A DNA stretch of 64,000 nt from Foetidibacter luteolus. Lineage in GTDB: Bacteria > Bacteroidota > Bacteroidia > Chitinophagales > Chitinophagaceae. The position numbers were made by a program, and so were the translations under genes. The stretch lies in the NCBI RefSeq assembly GCF_009650435.1, contig NZ_VVIP01000038.1:18872-82871 (forward strand), written 5' to 3'. The notes beneath the pieces are model-generated. The model was not told the origin of the DNA, did not search any database, and worked only from the letters and a program-made list of their open reading frames with translations. Positions 55,328 to 64,000 of the stretch are shown here, in pieces (the first letter of the stretch is position 1; the number at the start of each line of letters is the position of its first letter).

Positions 55328-55438
55328 TGCTATCAAATTATGGACGGCGAAATTATTTCATTTTGCAATAACATGTGTTAGGAAGATGCGGGACATGAGG
55401 ATATATGATGCGAGCCTGCCTGAATGGTACAAAGTTCC

Positions 55439-56899
55439 TCAGGTAGCTTTCCTGCGCACCATGCTCCAAAATTGTTCATGCCAGTGCACCAGGTTGCCTA
55501 TCAAAAAATTTTCTTTCAGGTTGTTCTTTATGCTGCTGCGCATAATGCGTACCACCACATCTTTTTCAACCTCGCCGGCTTCTTTTACCTGCATTAATAA
55601 TTGCATGGCGCCAAGGGCCAGTACCGCGCCGATTAAAAACAAAAAATTCCATTCGTGCAAAGAGATAAGGTGCAGCACTTTCTCCATCCTCGGCCCTTCG
55701 TAATAGGCGTTTACCACCAGGTGGCGCTTTTCAAAAAAGTCGGCCATATAACCGCCAATTAACGGGGCAACGGAAGAAAAGAAGGCGGTAATGATATTTT
55801 TGGCAGACAGATAAACAATCGCTTCGTTACGGGGGGCCAGCTTAAGCCCGATATTGGTAAGCGAAAGATTAATGCCCGCATTGGATATACCCATAAAAAT
55901 ATGAATGATAACCAGCAGTATAATGTTGGCATACATGCGGGTATAAATACCTACAAAACACCAGGCAATAATGCACAGTATATACAGCGGGGCGCCAATG
56001 GCTATAATAGTTTTGTTGCTGTACCTGTCAGCAAAAATGCCCCAGATGCGAACGGTAAAAATATTGCTTAGCTGGCTGATGATGGTAAGCCCTATAACAT
56101 AAGACAGCGACAGTCCAATGTTCTTCATCATATATACCGTAAAAAACGGAATAGCTATATTAAGCGCAAACACCCAGGCGCTGTTAAACAGCAGCAACCT
56201 GCGGAAGTTGCCATCTTTAAGGGGCTTTTTCAACAGGGTAAAAATGTTCTCGTTCAGCATCTGGCTTTGCGGTTCGGGCGTTCTTGACAAAAACAAAACC
56301 CCCGTAATTCCAATAAGCCCGCCGGCAATATACATCCACGAATAAGTGGTAGCCAGCCTCGCCGGAAAATGGTCTTTTACATAGTCCACAAACAGGGCCA
56401 GCACAATGCTTAATACCACGTTTACGGTTTGCATATAGCTGTTGCGTTTGGCAAAAAAAGTACCAAGGCTGTTTTCTGGTACCAGGTCTTTCATCCAGGC
56501 ATTCCAGCTTGGGCCAGCCACTGAACCAAAAAAATAAAAGAAAAAGAGGAAAATTATCAACAGGTTGATAGATGCCGAGTTATTAAACAACACCATTGCC
56601 CCAACAATAACCAGCGGTATACGTGCCAGTAAAGAACAAAATACACTTACTGCGCGGCGGTTATTGTACCGTTTAACCAGCCAGATAGACAGCAACTGGA
56701 ATATATTGGTAAACGTGGGCAGCGAGGCCAGCAAGCCTATCTGAAAGTTGGAAGCGCCCAGCAACAGGCCAAAAGAAACCAGGAAAGCGCCGCCAATCAA
56801 TGCGTTCATGGCTTCGGAAGCCAGCCCATCGGTTATTACCAGTTTTAAGCCGGTTTGCACATCCTGCTCCGTTAAAATTTTCTGTGGCCTTAAATTCAT
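55439..56899 (-). CDS. Major facilitator superfamily transporter
   Basis: 486 residues from the ATG at 56899; the longer frame to 56998 adds 33 non-membrane residues. Twelve hydrophobic segments are visible, beginning GLASEAMNALIGGAFLVSFG. After segment 2, LASLPTFTNIFQLLSIWLVK replaces the strict MFS motif A, and WGIFADRYSNKTIIAIG resembles motif A of the second half. Substrate cannot be told. It ends with a charged cytoplasmic tail (VEKDVVVRIMRSSIKNNLKE). It lies upstream of the OsmC-metZ pair with a 110-base gap. Confidence 0.88.
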   Translation of the reverse strand: MNLRPQKILTEQDVQTGLKLVITDGLASEAMNALIGGAFLVSFGLLLGASNFQIGLLASLPTFTNIFQLLSIWLVKRYNNRRAVSVFCSLLARIPLVIVGAMVLFNNSASINLLIIFLFFFYFFGSVAGPSWNAWMKDLVPENSLGTFFAKRNSYMQTVNVVLSIVLALFVDYVKDHFPARLATTYSWMYIAGGLIGITGVLFLSRTPEPQSQMLNENIFTLLKKPLKDGNFRRLLLFNSAWVFALNIAIPFFTVYMMKNIGLSLSYVIGLTIISQLSNIFTVRIWGIFADRYSNKTIIAIGAPLYILCIIAWCFVGIYTRMYANIILLVIIHIFMGISNAGINLSLTNIGLKLAPRNEAIVYLSAKNIITAFFSSVAPLIGGYMADFFEKRHLVVNAYYEGPRMEKVLHLISLHEWNFLFLIGAVLALGAMQLLMQVKEAGEVEKDVVVRIMRSSIKNNLKENFLIGNLVHWHEQFWSMVRRKAT

Positions 56900-57000
56900 A
56901 CACCGGGTTTTAATTGTTTTTGGCGCAAGCGTTAGCCCATCAATTTCAATGATTGTACCAAAGCTGGCCTGCCTGTAAAAACAGGCGCCCCCCGGCATTT

Positions 57001-57097
57001 ATTTTTGGTGACGGGCATATGGTTTTTCATGGCGACCAGGTTGCGTCGCACTACGTTCATCGTTCGGTTCTTTGTGGTGCTGTTCAGGCCCATATAG
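57001..57097 (-). repeat. Family-2 dispersed repeat, copy 12
   Basis: GGTTTTTCATGGCGACCAGG, core GTTGCGTCGCACTACGTTCA, then TCGTTCGGTTCTTTGTGG. It shares the GGTTTTTCATGG end with the inverted pair at 34.8/38.1 kb. Confidence 0.65.
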
Positions 57098-57235
57098 ATA
57101 AAATACCAGCCCCGCCGGAAAAATTTCCCGGCAGCCGGGGCTTAAAAAAAGCGGCTAAACTTTAAGCACGTGGTGTAACGTAAATAATTATTTTTGGCAC
57201 TTAAACAACGCTAAACTCATCAACCTTACACCCCG

Positions 57236-59947
57236 ATGAAACAATTCGTGCTGCTGGTATCCTTACTGCTTATTTCAGGTATCTGTGCCTGTTATGGCCA
57301 GGATTGTCCCCCCAACCTTGATTTTGAAAATGGAGATTTTTCGCATTGGGAATGCCTTAGGGGTATTACTTACGCGGATGGCGATGGAAAAAATATTATT
57401 GAACTAACAGATACAGGTGTTATCAGCGGCCGCCACGAAATACTAACGATGGACTCCGCTTCATCCAAAGACCCTTACGGCAACTTTCCCAAGCTGTGCC
57501 CTTACGGCGGCAAGTACTCGGTTAAACTGGGCAACGATAATACCGGCGCCGAGGCAGAGGGCTTAAGATATACGTTTACGGTGCCTTCTACTGTAGACAC
57601 TTTTACCTTCACCTATTTTTATGCCGTAGTTTTCCAGGACCCCAACCACTCCTCTTTTGAGCAGCCCCGTTTTTTTGTAACGGCTTATGATGTAGCCACA
57701 AACGAGGTAATTAACTGTGCCTCTTTTACCTATATTTCCAATGGCACATTGCCGGGTTTTGAAAAATCGCTGGTTAGCGGAGATGTGTTGTTTAAAAATT
57801 GGTCGCCGGTATCGCTGCAATTCGCCGGGCTGCAGGGGCGTACCGTAGCCCTGGAATTTAAAACTGCCGATTGCACGCTCGGCGGGCACTTTGGGTACGC
57901 CTATGTGGATGTTGCCAGCGGATGTACCAATATACTGGCAACGGCGCCGTATTGCGCCGAAACCAATTCATTGTTGCTGAATGCGCCTTATGGCTTTCAA
58001 ACCTACACCTGGTACAACCAGGATTTCAGCAAAGTGATAGGCAATCATCAGTCCATCACATTATCGCCGCCACCTGCTGTTACAGGTTCTTTTTACGTGG
58101 ATGTAATTCCCTACCCCGGTTATGGATGCAGGGATACCTTCCAGGCAACGGTACTGCCCCTGCCGGTTCCACCGCCACCGGAAGCAAAGCCCGCTTATAC
58201 CTATTGCCAGTTTACCGGCACACAGCAAGTGGAAGCAACAGCACTGCCCGGTAACGAGTTGTTATGGTATACGGCGGATACACTTTCCCAACCGGCCTTT
58301 ATTGCACCGCAACCATCGTCTTCGGCCGTAGATACTTTTGTATACTATGTTTCTCAAAAAGTGCTGTTTGGTTGCGAAAGTTTTCGCAAAAAAGTTACGG
58401 TAGCCATAGACCGTACCCCGGTAACGTCTTTTGTGATCAATAGCAATTCGCGGCAATGCCAGAACGGCAACCAGTTTGCTTTTTCCAGCACATCCACTAA
58501 CCTAACTAACAGCGTATTCACCTGGATATTGGGCAACAAAGACACCATATCATCCGCGAAGGACAGTGTTATCAGTTACAGTTATAAAGACCATGGGAAT
58601 TATTATGTTAAACTAAGGGTTACCAATTCAGAAACCTGCAGTGATGAAATGGCTTTGCCCGTTACGGTGGTGCCTAAACCTATTGCCAGTTTTACGCATC
58701 CCCCGGTTATCTGCGAGCAGCAAACCCTGGTTAATATCTTAAATACATCCCAGGTGCCGGACTGGTTGGCTAATATTAATAAGTGGTGGTGGCGCATTAA
58801 CAACACAGAAGAACATACGGAGCACCCGGTTTCGTTTACACCCGGTGCACCGGGGAGCATACAAATAGAACAGGTGGTAACCACAGAAGAAGGCTGCCGC
58901 TCTGATACCAACCGTTTACTGCTTCCTATCTATCACCGTCCGCAGGCTGCTTTTACATTTAGCCAGCCTTTGTGTAATAACGAAATTATACGCTTTACCG
59001 ATGCCTCTTTTTTACCACAAGGCGCAACAGGGCAATCAGTATCCAAATGGCATTGGCAGTTTGCCAACCCCGCCACCTCTCAGGCCCAGCACCCCGCTGT
59101 TAATTTAGTAGCAGGCCTGCAAACAGTAAGCCTGGTGGCCGAGAGCAATTATGGCTGCATGAGCATACAGGCAGACTCCCTGTTGTTGGTACACCCTAAA
59201 CCGCATATTGCTTTATCCATTAATGATTCCTGTATTAAGCGTTACATACATTACAAGGCAACAGACCTCTCAAACTCAGTAAATAAGTGGTATTGGGATT
59301 TTGGTAATGGTTTTAACACCGGCGATACGCTGATTACCAGGATATACAGCAAAGAAGGCAACAGGCCTTTAACGCTAATGGCAGAAACCATCCACCATTG
59401 CAAAGACACTATTGTAAGGCCGTTTGTTATTTACGACAATAAGGCTTTTGCCGGTAAAGATACGGTTGCCGCCTGGGACCAACCCGTGCAGCTAAATGCC
59501 AATGGCGGCCCGCATAACCAATACACATGGACACCAGCCCTTGGCCTTGACAACCCTTTTAGCGAAACGCCCGTTGCCACGCTTGACCATGACCAATGGT
59601 ATCAGTTGGATGCCCTTACAGACAAAGGCTGCGATGCACACAGCAAAATTTTTATTAAGCGCTACGATGGCCCTGAACTGTATGTACCTACCGGCTTTAC
59701 GCCCAATGGAGATGGCCGCAATGATGTACTGAAGGTAATACCCGCAGGCACATTGCGATTTGACTTCTTTGCCGTTTTTAACCGGGCGGGGCAACGCTTG
59801 TTTTATACAAAAGATTACCACAAAGGATGGGATGGCTACATCAATGGTAACCCGGCGCCTGCGGAAACATATATTGCCTATGCTGTTGCCACAGATTATA
59901 AGGGAAAACCGCTGGTAAAAAAAGTGCCCGTTGTTTTAATACGATAA
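57236..59947 (+). CDS. Secreted PKD-domain protein with T9SS type-B sorting domain
   Basis: 903 residues, signal peptide to about 21 (MKQFVLLVSLLLISGICACY). The N-terminal part (DCPPNLDFENGDFSHWECLR, about 23-235) resembles a jelly-roll, lectin-like module. About four PKD-type units follow with divergent motifs (WILGNKD, WQFANP, WYWDFGNG). The C-terminus LYVPTGFTPNGDGRNDVLKV ... FAVFNRAGQRLFYTKDYHKG is a gliding-type (type-B) sorting domain. The protein should be exported by T9SS. Unlike the 20.8 kb PKD gene, no PorP/SprF gene is adjacent. Confidence 0.92.
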   Translation: MKQFVLLVSLLLISGICACYGQDCPPNLDFENGDFSHWECLRGITYADGDGKNIIELTDTGVISGRHEILTMDSASSKDPYGNFPKLCPYGGKYSVKLGNDNTGAEAEGLRYTFTVPSTVDTFTFTYFYAVVFQDPNHSSFEQPRFFVTAYDVATNEVINCASFTYISNGTLPGFEKSLVSGDVLFKNWSPVSLQFAGLQGRTVALEFKTADCTLGGHFGYAYVDVASGCTNILATAPYCAETNSLLLNAPYGFQTYTWYNQDFSKVIGNHQSITLSPPPAVTGSFYVDVIPYPGYGCRDTFQATVLPLPVPPPPEAKPAYTYCQFTGTQQVEATALPGNELLWYTADTLSQPAFIAPQPSSSAVDTFVYYVSQKVLFGCESFRKKVTVAIDRTPVTSFVINSNSRQCQNGNQFAFSSTSTNLTNSVFTWILGNKDTISSAKDSVISYSYKDHGNYYVKLRVTNSETCSDEMALPVTVVPKPIASFTHPPVICEQQTLVNILNTSQVPDWLANINKWWWRINNTEEHTEHPVSFTPGAPGSIQIEQVVTTEEGCRSDTNRLLLPIYHRPQAAFTFSQPLCNNEIIRFTDASFLPQGATGQSVSKWHWQFANPATSQAQHPAVNLVAGLQTVSLVAESNYGCMSIQADSLLLVHPKPHIALSINDSCIKRYIHYKATDLSNSVNKWYWDFGNGFNTGDTLITRIYSKEGNRPLTLMAETIHHCKDTIVRPFVIYDNKAFAGKDTVAAWDQPVQLNANGGPHNQYTWTPALGLDNPFSETPVATLDHDQWYQLDALTDKGCDAHSKIFIKRYDGPELYVPTGFTPNGDGRNDVLKVIPAGTLRFDFFAVFNRAGQRLFYTKDYHKGWDGYINGNPAPAETYIAYAVATDYKGKPLVKKVPVVLIR

Positions 59948-60013
59948 TGACAACTGTATTCGCCATAAACCTTTGCGGACATGGCCGGGTGTTACATAGT
60001 GGCGAATAGAATT

Positions 60014-60080
60014 ACCGGACGTAAAAGAGTGCGACGCAACGGAAGTCTGATAGTAGCCATGCTGCCGGGTCCATAAAAAA
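60014..60080 (+). repeat. Family-2 dispersed repeat, copy 13
   Basis: GGACGTAAAAGAGTGCGACG, CAACGGAAGTCTGATAGTAG and GCTGCCGGGTCCATAAAAAA. It faces copy 14, 29 bases away, in the opposite orientation. Confidence 0.75.
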
Positions 60081-60109
60081 ACAACGGCGTAGCCGTTATA
60101 GGGTAAAAA

Positions 60110-60204
60110 TTTTTATAGGCCAAACAGTAGAAACCAACAGGAGGCTTTCGTTGCGTCGCACTCTTGTACAGTTGAATCGCTATGCAGCTTTTCCCGCAGG
60201 GTAG
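60110..60204 (-). repeat. Family-2 dispersed repeat, copy 14
   Basis: TTTTTATAGGCCAAACAGTA, GAGGCTTTCGTTGCGTCGCA, CTCTTGTACAGTTGAATCGC and TATGCAGCTTTTCCCGCAGG. It forms a head-to-head pair with copy 13; a small palindrome ACGGCGTAGCCGT lies between them. Confidence 0.75.
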
Positions 60205-60220
60205 AGAAGAGATAAAGCCC

Positions 60221-60805
60221 TTACTGCTTTGCTTCGTAGCTGCGCAATATTTTAAATTTTAGCTGGCCATTTTCATCACTCACTATATTATACTGTATTC
60301 CGCGGGTAACGCCGGTAGGTTTAATATTGGCTGTATCGGATGTGTTGAATACCGGAAAGCGCCTTATCAGCATGCCTTCCAGAAGCATAAAATGGTCTTG
60401 CCCCCGGTAGCCTTCTTTTAGTTTCTGGTCATCCAGTATATCAGGAAAATAGATGGGCCGCATACCCTGGTTTTTTTCTGAAGTTATGGCCAGCACGGTT
60501 CCATAGGCGCCACCTTCACCACTGTACACATACAGCAGCAGTTCGGGAAAACCATCAGCATTAAGATCATCAACTTCAGTTTTATTTACCCGGCCCCTTA
60601 CAGGTATGGTAACATCCCTTACCGTATTTTCAAACCCAACCGGCTTAATGCTAACATCATTTTTGTCAGCATTTTTATTATTGCAAAACACTTTATAGCC
60701 CGTTTTTCCCAACGTTACGGTAGTATCAACACGCCTTCCCTGCGCACAAAGCGCCGCCACTGCACAACTTAAACTCAATACAAGGCATAATTTTTTTACC
60801 AACAT
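60221..60805 (-). CDS. Exported protein of unknown function
   Basis: 194 residues with signal peptide MLVKKLCLVLSLSCAVAALC. The mature region has strands around RRVDTTVTLGKTGYKVFCNN, then VDDLNADGFPELLLYVYSG, an aspartate-rich loop (DLNADGFPEL) resembling the Ca-binding DxDxDG motif of FG-GAP/VCBS proteins. A single unit is visible, too few for a propeller. I assign no function. It stands alone. Confidence 0.75.
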   Translation of the reverse strand: MLVKKLCLVLSLSCAVAALCAQGRRVDTTVTLGKTGYKVFCNNKNADKNDVSIKPVGFENTVRDVTIPVRGRVNKTEVDDLNADGFPELLLYVYSGEGGAYGTVLAITSEKNQGMRPIYFPDILDDQKLKEGYRGQDHFMLLEGMLIRRFPVFNTSDTANIKPTGVTRGIQYNIVSDENGQLKFKILRSYEAKQ

Positions 60806-60902
60806 ATCTAAATAATTTAAACAGCATTAAGGGGCTTAAGATATAGAATATTTGCTAAAAGGTTGTTGTTTATCAAAACCAGGATGTATTTCCGGAAAAC
60901 AA

Positions 60903-60936
60903 AAGCCCTTTGCCGCAGTAAAAACGGCAAAGGGCT
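60903..60936 (-). terminator. Intrinsic terminator after the FAH-family gene
   Basis: AGCCCTTTGCCG and CGGCAAAGGGCT form a perfect 12 bp stem (60904-60915 and 60925-60936). On the minus strand it runs into a T-tract. It is 32 bases past the FAH-family stop. Confidence 0.8.
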
Positions 60937-60967
60937 ATAAATTTATACCAATGCTGATGCAGGTAAT

Positions 60968-61579
60968 CTATTTTACTTCTACTTCAAACATCTCTTTGTC
61001 TTCCACAAACCCTTTCAACACATCTCCAACCACACACTCACCTACCCCTGCAGGCGTGCCGGTAAAAACAAGGTCGCCAATGTTAAGGGAAAAGTATTGG
61101 GAGATATGTGCGATAATTTTATCAAAAGAAAAGATCATTTCTTTACTGTTACCTTTTTGAACTGTTTCGCCATTAAGTGAAAGCGAAAATTGTACTGGTT
61201 TTTTCAGCAGTTCCGGTGTAAGGTCAATCCAGGAGCCGATAACCGTGGAATTATCCCAGGCTTTGGCTTTTTCCCATGGAAGCCCTTTCTTTTTAAGCTC
61301 ATTCTGAACATCCCTGGCAGTAAAATCAATACCCGCTGTAATGGCATTGTAATACTTATTGGCATGGTGCGGCTGAATGTACTTTCCGTTCTTTGAAATG
61401 CGGAGTACAAGTTCTACCTCGTAATTAAGCTCATTTGAAAATTCAGGATAATAAAAAGGCGTATTGGATTGTAGTAAAGCGCTTTTAGGCTTAATGAAAA
61501 TAACCGGTTCTTCCGGTATCTCATTCTTTAGTTCTTTAGCATGTTCAATGTAGTTACGGCCAACACAGAAAATCTTCAT
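60968..61579 (-). CDS. Fumarylacetoacetate hydrolase-family enzyme
   Basis: 203 residues: MKIFCVGRNYIEHAKELKNE, then the metal-site and FAH-fold segments VIFIKPKSALLQSNTPFYYP, LNYEVELVLRISKNGKYIQP, AGIDFTARDVQNELKKKG and GDLVFTGTPAGVG. These are hallmarks of the FAHD1-like short family (acylpyruvase or oxaloacetate decarboxylase-type activity). Metal ligands Glu residues in YEVEL are present. Substrate is not determinable from sequence. It precedes pth and rplY on the same strand, but a 128-base gap and a terminator separate the units. Confidence 0.9.
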   Translation of the reverse strand: MKIFCVGRNYIEHAKELKNEIPEEPVIFIKPKSALLQSNTPFYYPEFSNELNYEVELVLRISKNGKYIQPHHANKYYNAITAGIDFTARDVQNELKKKGLPWEKAKAWDNSTVIGSWIDLTPELLKKPVQFSLSLNGETVQKGNSKEMIFSFDKIIAHISQYFSLNIGDLVFTGTPAGVGECVVGDVLKGFVEDKEMFEVEVK

Positions 61580-61707
61580 TAGATATTGTTTTTATAAATA
61601 TTAACCAAGCAATAAAATCTTTCTTATGGATTGGTGCTGTTAACAGCAAGGGTTAGTTATTACTTGCATTATATTCTTCGCTAATTTAGGAAAACATTTC
61701 AATCCAA

Positions 61708-62283
61708 CTATTCAAAGATTAAATTATTCGCAAGATTCATGGTTCTTTCAACCCCTATTGTTGCAAAATTTTCAATAATCTCTGTGCATTTTTCAATTTT
61801 TCTATTAATCATAGCAATCTCTTCAGGAAACCATTTTCCCAGCACATAATCTACCTGCATGCCTTTTGGAAAATTGTTGCCAATACCAAATCTCAGCTTT
61901 GGATATTTATCTGTGCCCAGCACAGCCTGTATATCCCTAAGTCCATTATGTCCGCCATCGCTTCCACCTGGCCTAAGCCTTACCTTATTTATGGGCAAGG
62001 CCAGTTCATCCACTACGGTAAGCGAATTTTCGAGTACTATTTTTTCTTTGTCAAGCCAATACTTAAAAGCTTTTCCGCTCAGGTTCATATAAGTAGTAGG
62101 TTTAATGCAGATAAAAATCCGCCCTTTCCATTTTACTTCAGCCACTTCAGCCAACCGCTCGGTTTTAAATACACCCCCATGTTTAGACACGAAAGCCTGC
62201 ACCACATCAAAACCTATATTGTGGCGTGTATGAACATATTCCGTACCAATATTGCCTAAACCGGCAATTAAAAACTTAGACAT
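61708..62283 (-). CDS. pth: Peptidyl-tRNA hydrolase
   Basis: 191 residues, standard. Active-site residues: Asn11 in GLGN, His21 in TRHNIGFD, Asp92 in VVDELALP and the tRNA-binding GSDGGHNGLRDI (107-118). The KPTTYMNLSGKA segment is the substrate loop. It cleaves peptides from peptidyl-tRNA released by stalled ribosomes. It lies downstream of rplY on the same strand, behind a terminator, as in many bacteria. Confidence 0.97.
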   Translation of the reverse strand: MSKFLIAGLGNIGTEYVHTRHNIGFDVVQAFVSKHGGVFKTERLAEVAEVKWKGRIFICIKPTTYMNLSGKAFKYWLDKEKIVLENSLTVVDELALPINKVRLRPGGSDGGHNGLRDIQAVLGTDKYPKLRFGIGNNFPKGMQVDYVLGKWFPEEIAMINRKIEKCTEIIENFATIGVERTMNLANNLIFE

Positions 62284-62300
62284 TTGAGATTTGTATTTAA

Positions 62301-62330
62301 AAAAAAGCCCTGCACAAATGTACAGGGCTC
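62301..62330 (-). terminator. Intrinsic terminator after rplY
   Basis: AGCCCTGCAC and GTACAGGGCT form a stem with one mismatch. On the minus strand it runs into TTTTTTTT. It lies between rplY and pth. Confidence 0.8.
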
Positions 62331-62349
62331 CAAAACTGTAAGAAACAGG

Positions 62350-62943
62350 TTATTTTTTCTTCTCGTCCGCTTTGGCGGCAGAAGCTTCTTCTTGTTTTAA
62401 CTGGCGTGTCATAACCACAGAAGCGATGGGGATGCGTGGAGAATTCAGGATTTCCATGTTATCCGCCTTTACATCTTCAACACGGATGTTGCCATTCAGT
62501 TCAAGGGCAGTAATGTCAACCTCAATGTTCTCTTTCAGGTATTTAGGTAATGTTTTAACCTTTAAAGACTTCATTTTGGTAATAAGCTTACCACCTTCTT
62601 TTACACCCACCGAAGTGCCGGTAAATTTTAAAGGAAGCGTAGCTATTACTTTTTTGTCTTCAACAAGTTCCAGCAGGTCAACATGCGCAAGCGTGTCGGT
62701 AACTTTGTCAAACTGCAGGTCTTTTAAAATACAAGTGTAGCTCTGGCCATCAACCTGTACTTCTGCCAACTGAAATTCCGGTGTGTAAACCAAAGGCTTG
62801 AAAGCCTTAGCCGGAGCAGAGAAGTTAATCTCCTTAGCACCCCCGTAAATTACACCTGGCACTGATTCCTGAGAGCGAACCTGGCGGGTGGCTTTTTTGC
62901 CGAATTCGGTCCTCAGTTGTCCTTCGATTGTAACTGTTTTCAT
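62350..62943 (-). CDS. rplY: Ribosomal protein bL25, CTC form
   Basis: 197 residues: the N-terminal L25 domain (KTVTIEGQLRTEFGKKATRQ, VPGVIYGG, QVDGQSYTCILKDLQFD) and the CTC C-terminal domain (ATLPLKFTGTSVGVKEGGKL, LPKYLKENIEVDITALELNG). It ends with an Ala/Lys-rich tail (EASAAKADEKKK). It binds 5S rRNA in the large subunit. It is 44 bases downstream of prs, the common prs-rplY-pth order. Confidence 0.97.
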   Translation of the reverse strand: MKTVTIEGQLRTEFGKKATRQVRSQESVPGVIYGGAKEINFSAPAKAFKPLVYTPEFQLAEVQVDGQSYTCILKDLQFDKVTDTLAHVDLLELVEDKKVIATLPLKFTGTSVGVKEGGKLITKMKSLKVKTLPKYLKENIEVDITALELNGNIRVEDVKADNMEILNSPRIPIASVVMTRQLKQEEASAAKADEKKK

Positions 62944-62987
62944 TTGTTTTATTTTAATTAAAGAAAGAACTCTTTTGCAGCCCCGGC

Positions 62988-63941
62988 CTATTTTTTATTT
63001 CTCAGTTGAGAATGTATAAACAGGCTGGTAATGCTTTTGTTTTCGTAGGCGTTGCGTATGGCTATAGCGAACAAATCTGCCACGGAAACAACTTTTATTT
63101 TTCTGCTGGGTTGTTTAAGCGGTATGGTATCGCATACCACCAGCTCATCCAGTACACTGTTCTCAATGGTTTCGTAAGCCTTTCCGCTTAGTATCGGGTG
63201 CGTACACAAAGCTCTTACACTGGTTGCGCCCTTGTCCATTAAAAGACCGGCGGCTTTTGCAAGGGTTCCCCCGGTATCGCAGATATCATCTATCAAAACA
63301 ATATCCCGGCCCGTAACATCCCCAATTACTACCATGCTGGCTATTTCGTTGGCACGTTTGCGGTGCTTATCGCAAATAACCATTTCAGCGTTAAAATAAC
63401 TGGCAATTTCCCTTACACGGTTGGTACTTCCCACGTCAGGGGCCGCAAAGGTAAGGTTTTGCAGCTTAAGTTGTTCAATGTAAGGGATGAAAATGGCGGA
63501 ACTGTCCAAATGGTCAACAGGAATTTCAAAGAAAGCCTGTATTTGCGGGGCATGCAGGTCCATTGTTATCACACGGTTGGCGCCAGCCGCCTCCAGAAGG
63601 GTGGCCACCAGCTTTGAGCCAACGGCTACGCGGGGTTTGTCTTTCCTGTCTTGCCTGGAAAAACCGTAGTAAGGTATTACCGCAATGATTTTATAGGCGC
63701 TGGCCCTTTTTGCCGCATCAATCATCAGCAGCAGTTCCATCAGGTTTTCCATGGGGGCAAAAGTGCTTTGCACCAGGAAAACATAGTCGCCGCGGATGCT
63801 TTCGAGAAAAACCGGCTGAAATTCGCCGTCGCTGAATTTTTGGATATTTACCTGGCCAAGTGTGGCGCCGAAACACTGAGCAATTTTTTCCGCCAGTTCA
63901 CGGGAGCCGGTACCGGAAAAAATTTTTACTGAAGGACCCAT
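62988..63941 (-). CDS. prs: Ribose-phosphate pyrophosphokinase
   Basis: 317 residues from the ATG at 63941 (the longer frame adds 17 hydrophobic residues not typical of Prs). Motifs: VKIFSGTGSRELAEKIAQ opening, GEFQPVFLESIRGDYVFLVQ flexible loop, YYGFSRQDRKDKPRVAVGSK (ATP-binding), ITMDLHAPQIQAFFEIPVDH (metal-binding His), and the PRPP loop VLIDDICDTGGT. It makes PRPP from ribose-5-phosphate and ATP for nucleotide and His/Trp synthesis. First gene of the prs-rplY-pth block. Confidence 0.97.
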   Translation of the reverse strand: MGPSVKIFSGTGSRELAEKIAQCFGATLGQVNIQKFSDGEFQPVFLESIRGDYVFLVQSTFAPMENLMELLLMIDAAKRASAYKIIAVIPYYGFSRQDRKDKPRVAVGSKLVATLLEAAGANRVITMDLHAPQIQAFFEIPVDHLDSSAIFIPYIEQLKLQNLTFAAPDVGSTNRVREIASYFNAEMVICDKHRKRANEIASMVVIGDVTGRDIVLIDDICDTGGTLAKAAGLLMDKGATSVRALCTHPILSGKAYETIENSVLDELVVCDTIPLKQPSRKIKVVSVADLFAIAIRNAYENKSITSLFIHSQLRNKK

Positions 63942-64000
63942 ACTGTAAATTATATTGGCAGCGAAGATAACAGGTAGCATTAACGATGCCAATGATTTTT

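Overview
The window looks like a chromosomal segment of a Bacteroidota bacterium, most likely Chitinophagaceae or close kin. The family placement is inference. Supporting signs are a SusC/SusD pair, a PorP/SprF protein next to a giant PKD-repeat protein, three proteins with type IX secretion (T9SS) sorting domains, a futalosine-pathway menaquinone gene, absence of clear Shine-Dalgarno sites, and promoter-like TAnnTTTG boxes. I found no rRNA, tRNA, CRISPR array, prophage or complete insertion sequence.

Layout: 1-3.5 kb, a possible gene tail, a small membrane protein, lepA and a TauE/SafE permease. 3.9-8.6 kb, susC-susD behind a 0.5 kb AT-rich leader. 8.9-17.2 kb, an SRPBCC protein, an HtrA-like protease without a signal peptide, a repeat-filled 1.6 kb gap, a TonB-dependent receptor, and a divergent lipid kinase/phosphatidate phosphatase pair. 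17.6-27.4 kb, recF, a small ORF, porP/sprF, the 1605-residue PKD protein and an M32 carboxypeptidase. 28-34.7 kb, an ankyrin protein, sucC, a histidine kinase/sigma-54 activator operon with a 115-residue partner, and three tiny stress-type genes. 35-42 kb, a flippase and a nucleoside transporter between two large inverted repeats, a secreted M43 protease and mqnE. 42.3-49.7 kb, small accessory genes: two DHFR-fold proteins, a broken lipocalin-like gene, a DUF2975/HTH pair with a likely operator, an exported proteasome-like Ntn hydrolase, and a YCII/ECF42-type sigma unit. 49.8-64 kb, a GH13 amylase, a frameshifted alpha/beta hydrolase, a BNR-propeller protein, metZ, an OsmC protein, an MFS transporter, a second T9SS type-B protein, and a housekeeping block (FAH hydrolase, pth, rplY/ctc, prs).

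The intergenic DNA is unusually structured. Family 1 (about 105 bp, six copies) has a conserved body and two alternative terminal hairpins. Family 2 (about 70-140 bp, fourteen copies) has a palindromic core that changes symmetrically between copies. Family 3 consists of clusters of short GC-rich palindromes. Several loci carry degenerate 'stutter' runs of short words. A 207 bp element at 51395-51601 has perfect 18 bp terminal inverted repeats and a perfect 10 bp target duplication, and sits at the head of a family-1-like sequence. It is the clearest mobile element here.

The most interesting protein-level observations are the exported proteasome-like hydrolase whose predicted mature N-terminus is Ser, and the back-to-back lipid kinase/phosphatase pair. 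All function calls come from reading motifs by eye; no database search was run.
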